Shown here piece after piece: positions 6,317 to 6,503 of a stretch of DNA of 6,503 nucleotides (its first letter is position 1; each line of letters opens with the position of its first letter). The stretch spans positions 1 through 6,503 of the forward strand of contig CALFVM010000191.1 of assembly GCA_937928665.1 (NCBI GenBank), given 5' to 3'. This DNA comes from an uncultured Candidatus Methylacidiphilales bacterium (GTDB lineage: Bacteria; Verrucomicrobiota; Verrucomicrobiia; Methylacidiphilales; CALFVM01). The notes under the pieces were generated by a model that had not been told where the DNA came from, made no database searches, and saw only the letters and a list, made by a program, of their open reading frames with translations. The translations under genes were made by a program, and so were the position numbers.

Positions 6317-6503
6317 ATGCCCTCGAACGCATCATCTAGCCTGCCCGAGTGGGCCGATCCTAAAGGTGGGCCCGAATTTGCCGGGCGGGTGTTGCCGGGG
6401 GTTGAGTCGCCGGAGACGGTCCGGTTGGTGCGGGGAGCGACCGCTCGGTGGCCGGAGATGGGGGAATGGGAACGGCGCATTGTGGAGGGGGATCGGGCGC
6501 ATT
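6317..6503 (+). CDS. meaB: Probable MeaB (methylmalonyl-CoA mutase-associated GTPase), N-terminal fragment
   Basis: From ATG 6317 there are 62 codons to the right edge, so the gene is incomplete. The translation contains PEWADPKGGPEFAGRV (residues 10-25), then GVESPETVRLVRGA (28-41), and ends WERRIVEGDRAH (51-62). Known: MeaB/ArgK family G3E GTPases begin with a variable region followed by a helix of the form (V/I)xxGDRxxLARAITLxES, just before the P-loop. The terminal IVEGDRAH fits the start of that helix. The GTP-binding motifs themselves would lie beyond the window. Position right after mutB on the same strand is the common place for meaB, and MeaB loads and protects the mutase cofactor, so context supports the call more than sequence does. 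No Shine-Dalgarno is seen. An alternative TTG at 6269 would add a 16-residue hydrophobic leader, unlike a cytosolic GTPase, so I prefer the ATG. Confidence 0.62.
   Translation, partial: MPSNASSSLPEWADPKGGPEFAGRVLPGVESPETVRLVRGATARWPEMGEWERRIVEGDRAH

Noticed and set aside
1..6503. CRISPR array, tRNA, rRNA or insertion sequence
   Set aside because: The partial cas10 prompted a look, but I saw no regularly spaced repeats, cloverleaf-type sequence or transposase-like frame in the non-coding stretches.

Overview
The window is a bacterial chromosomal segment holding a methylmalonyl-CoA (succinate-propionate) pathway operon on the + strand. A CRISPR gene starts divergently at its left edge. GC content is high, roughly 60% by eye. 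The + strand is strikingly G-rich over C, even where the gene lies on the - strand. Most starts lack a Shine-Dalgarno sequence. Gene content and protein style fit a Verrucomicrobiota/Planctomycetota-type (PVC) bacterium, but that is an inference and no marker gene is present to prove it.

Layout. Positions 2-199 (- strand): the first 66 codons of a cas10/cmr2-like gene of a type III-B CRISPR-Cas system, running off the left edge. Positions 200-443: a G-rich divergent intergenic region with a candidate G-quadruplex and a short direct repeat. Positions 444-1922: a biotin-dependent carboxyltransferase subunit (OadA / PycB / transcarboxylase 5S family) with no biotin-carrier domain of its own. Positions 1942-4071: mutA, the non-catalytic small subunit of methylmalonyl-CoA mutase. 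Positions 4074-6251: mutB, the catalytic cobalamin-binding large subunit. Positions 6317-6503: the start of a gene that is probably meaB, the G-protein chaperone of the mutase, cut by the right edge.

How the genes work together. MutA and MutB form the adenosylcobalamin-dependent mutase that interconverts succinyl-CoA and (R)-methylmalonyl-CoA, and MeaB would protect and reload its cofactor. The carboxyltransferase can move CO2 between a carboxybiotin carrier and pyruvate/oxaloacetate. It could link decarboxylation of methylmalonyl-CoA to oxaloacetate formation (transcarboxylase-like), or act as pyruvate carboxylase or oxaloacetate decarboxylase. The biotin carrier, the acyl-CoA carboxyltransferase partner and methylmalonyl-CoA epimerase are not in the window. 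Tight spacing (19, 2 and 65 nt) supports one transcript. No rRNA, tRNA, insertion sequence or CRISPR array was seen. The window is mostly ordinary metabolism; the most overlooked item is the partial cas10 at the left edge.
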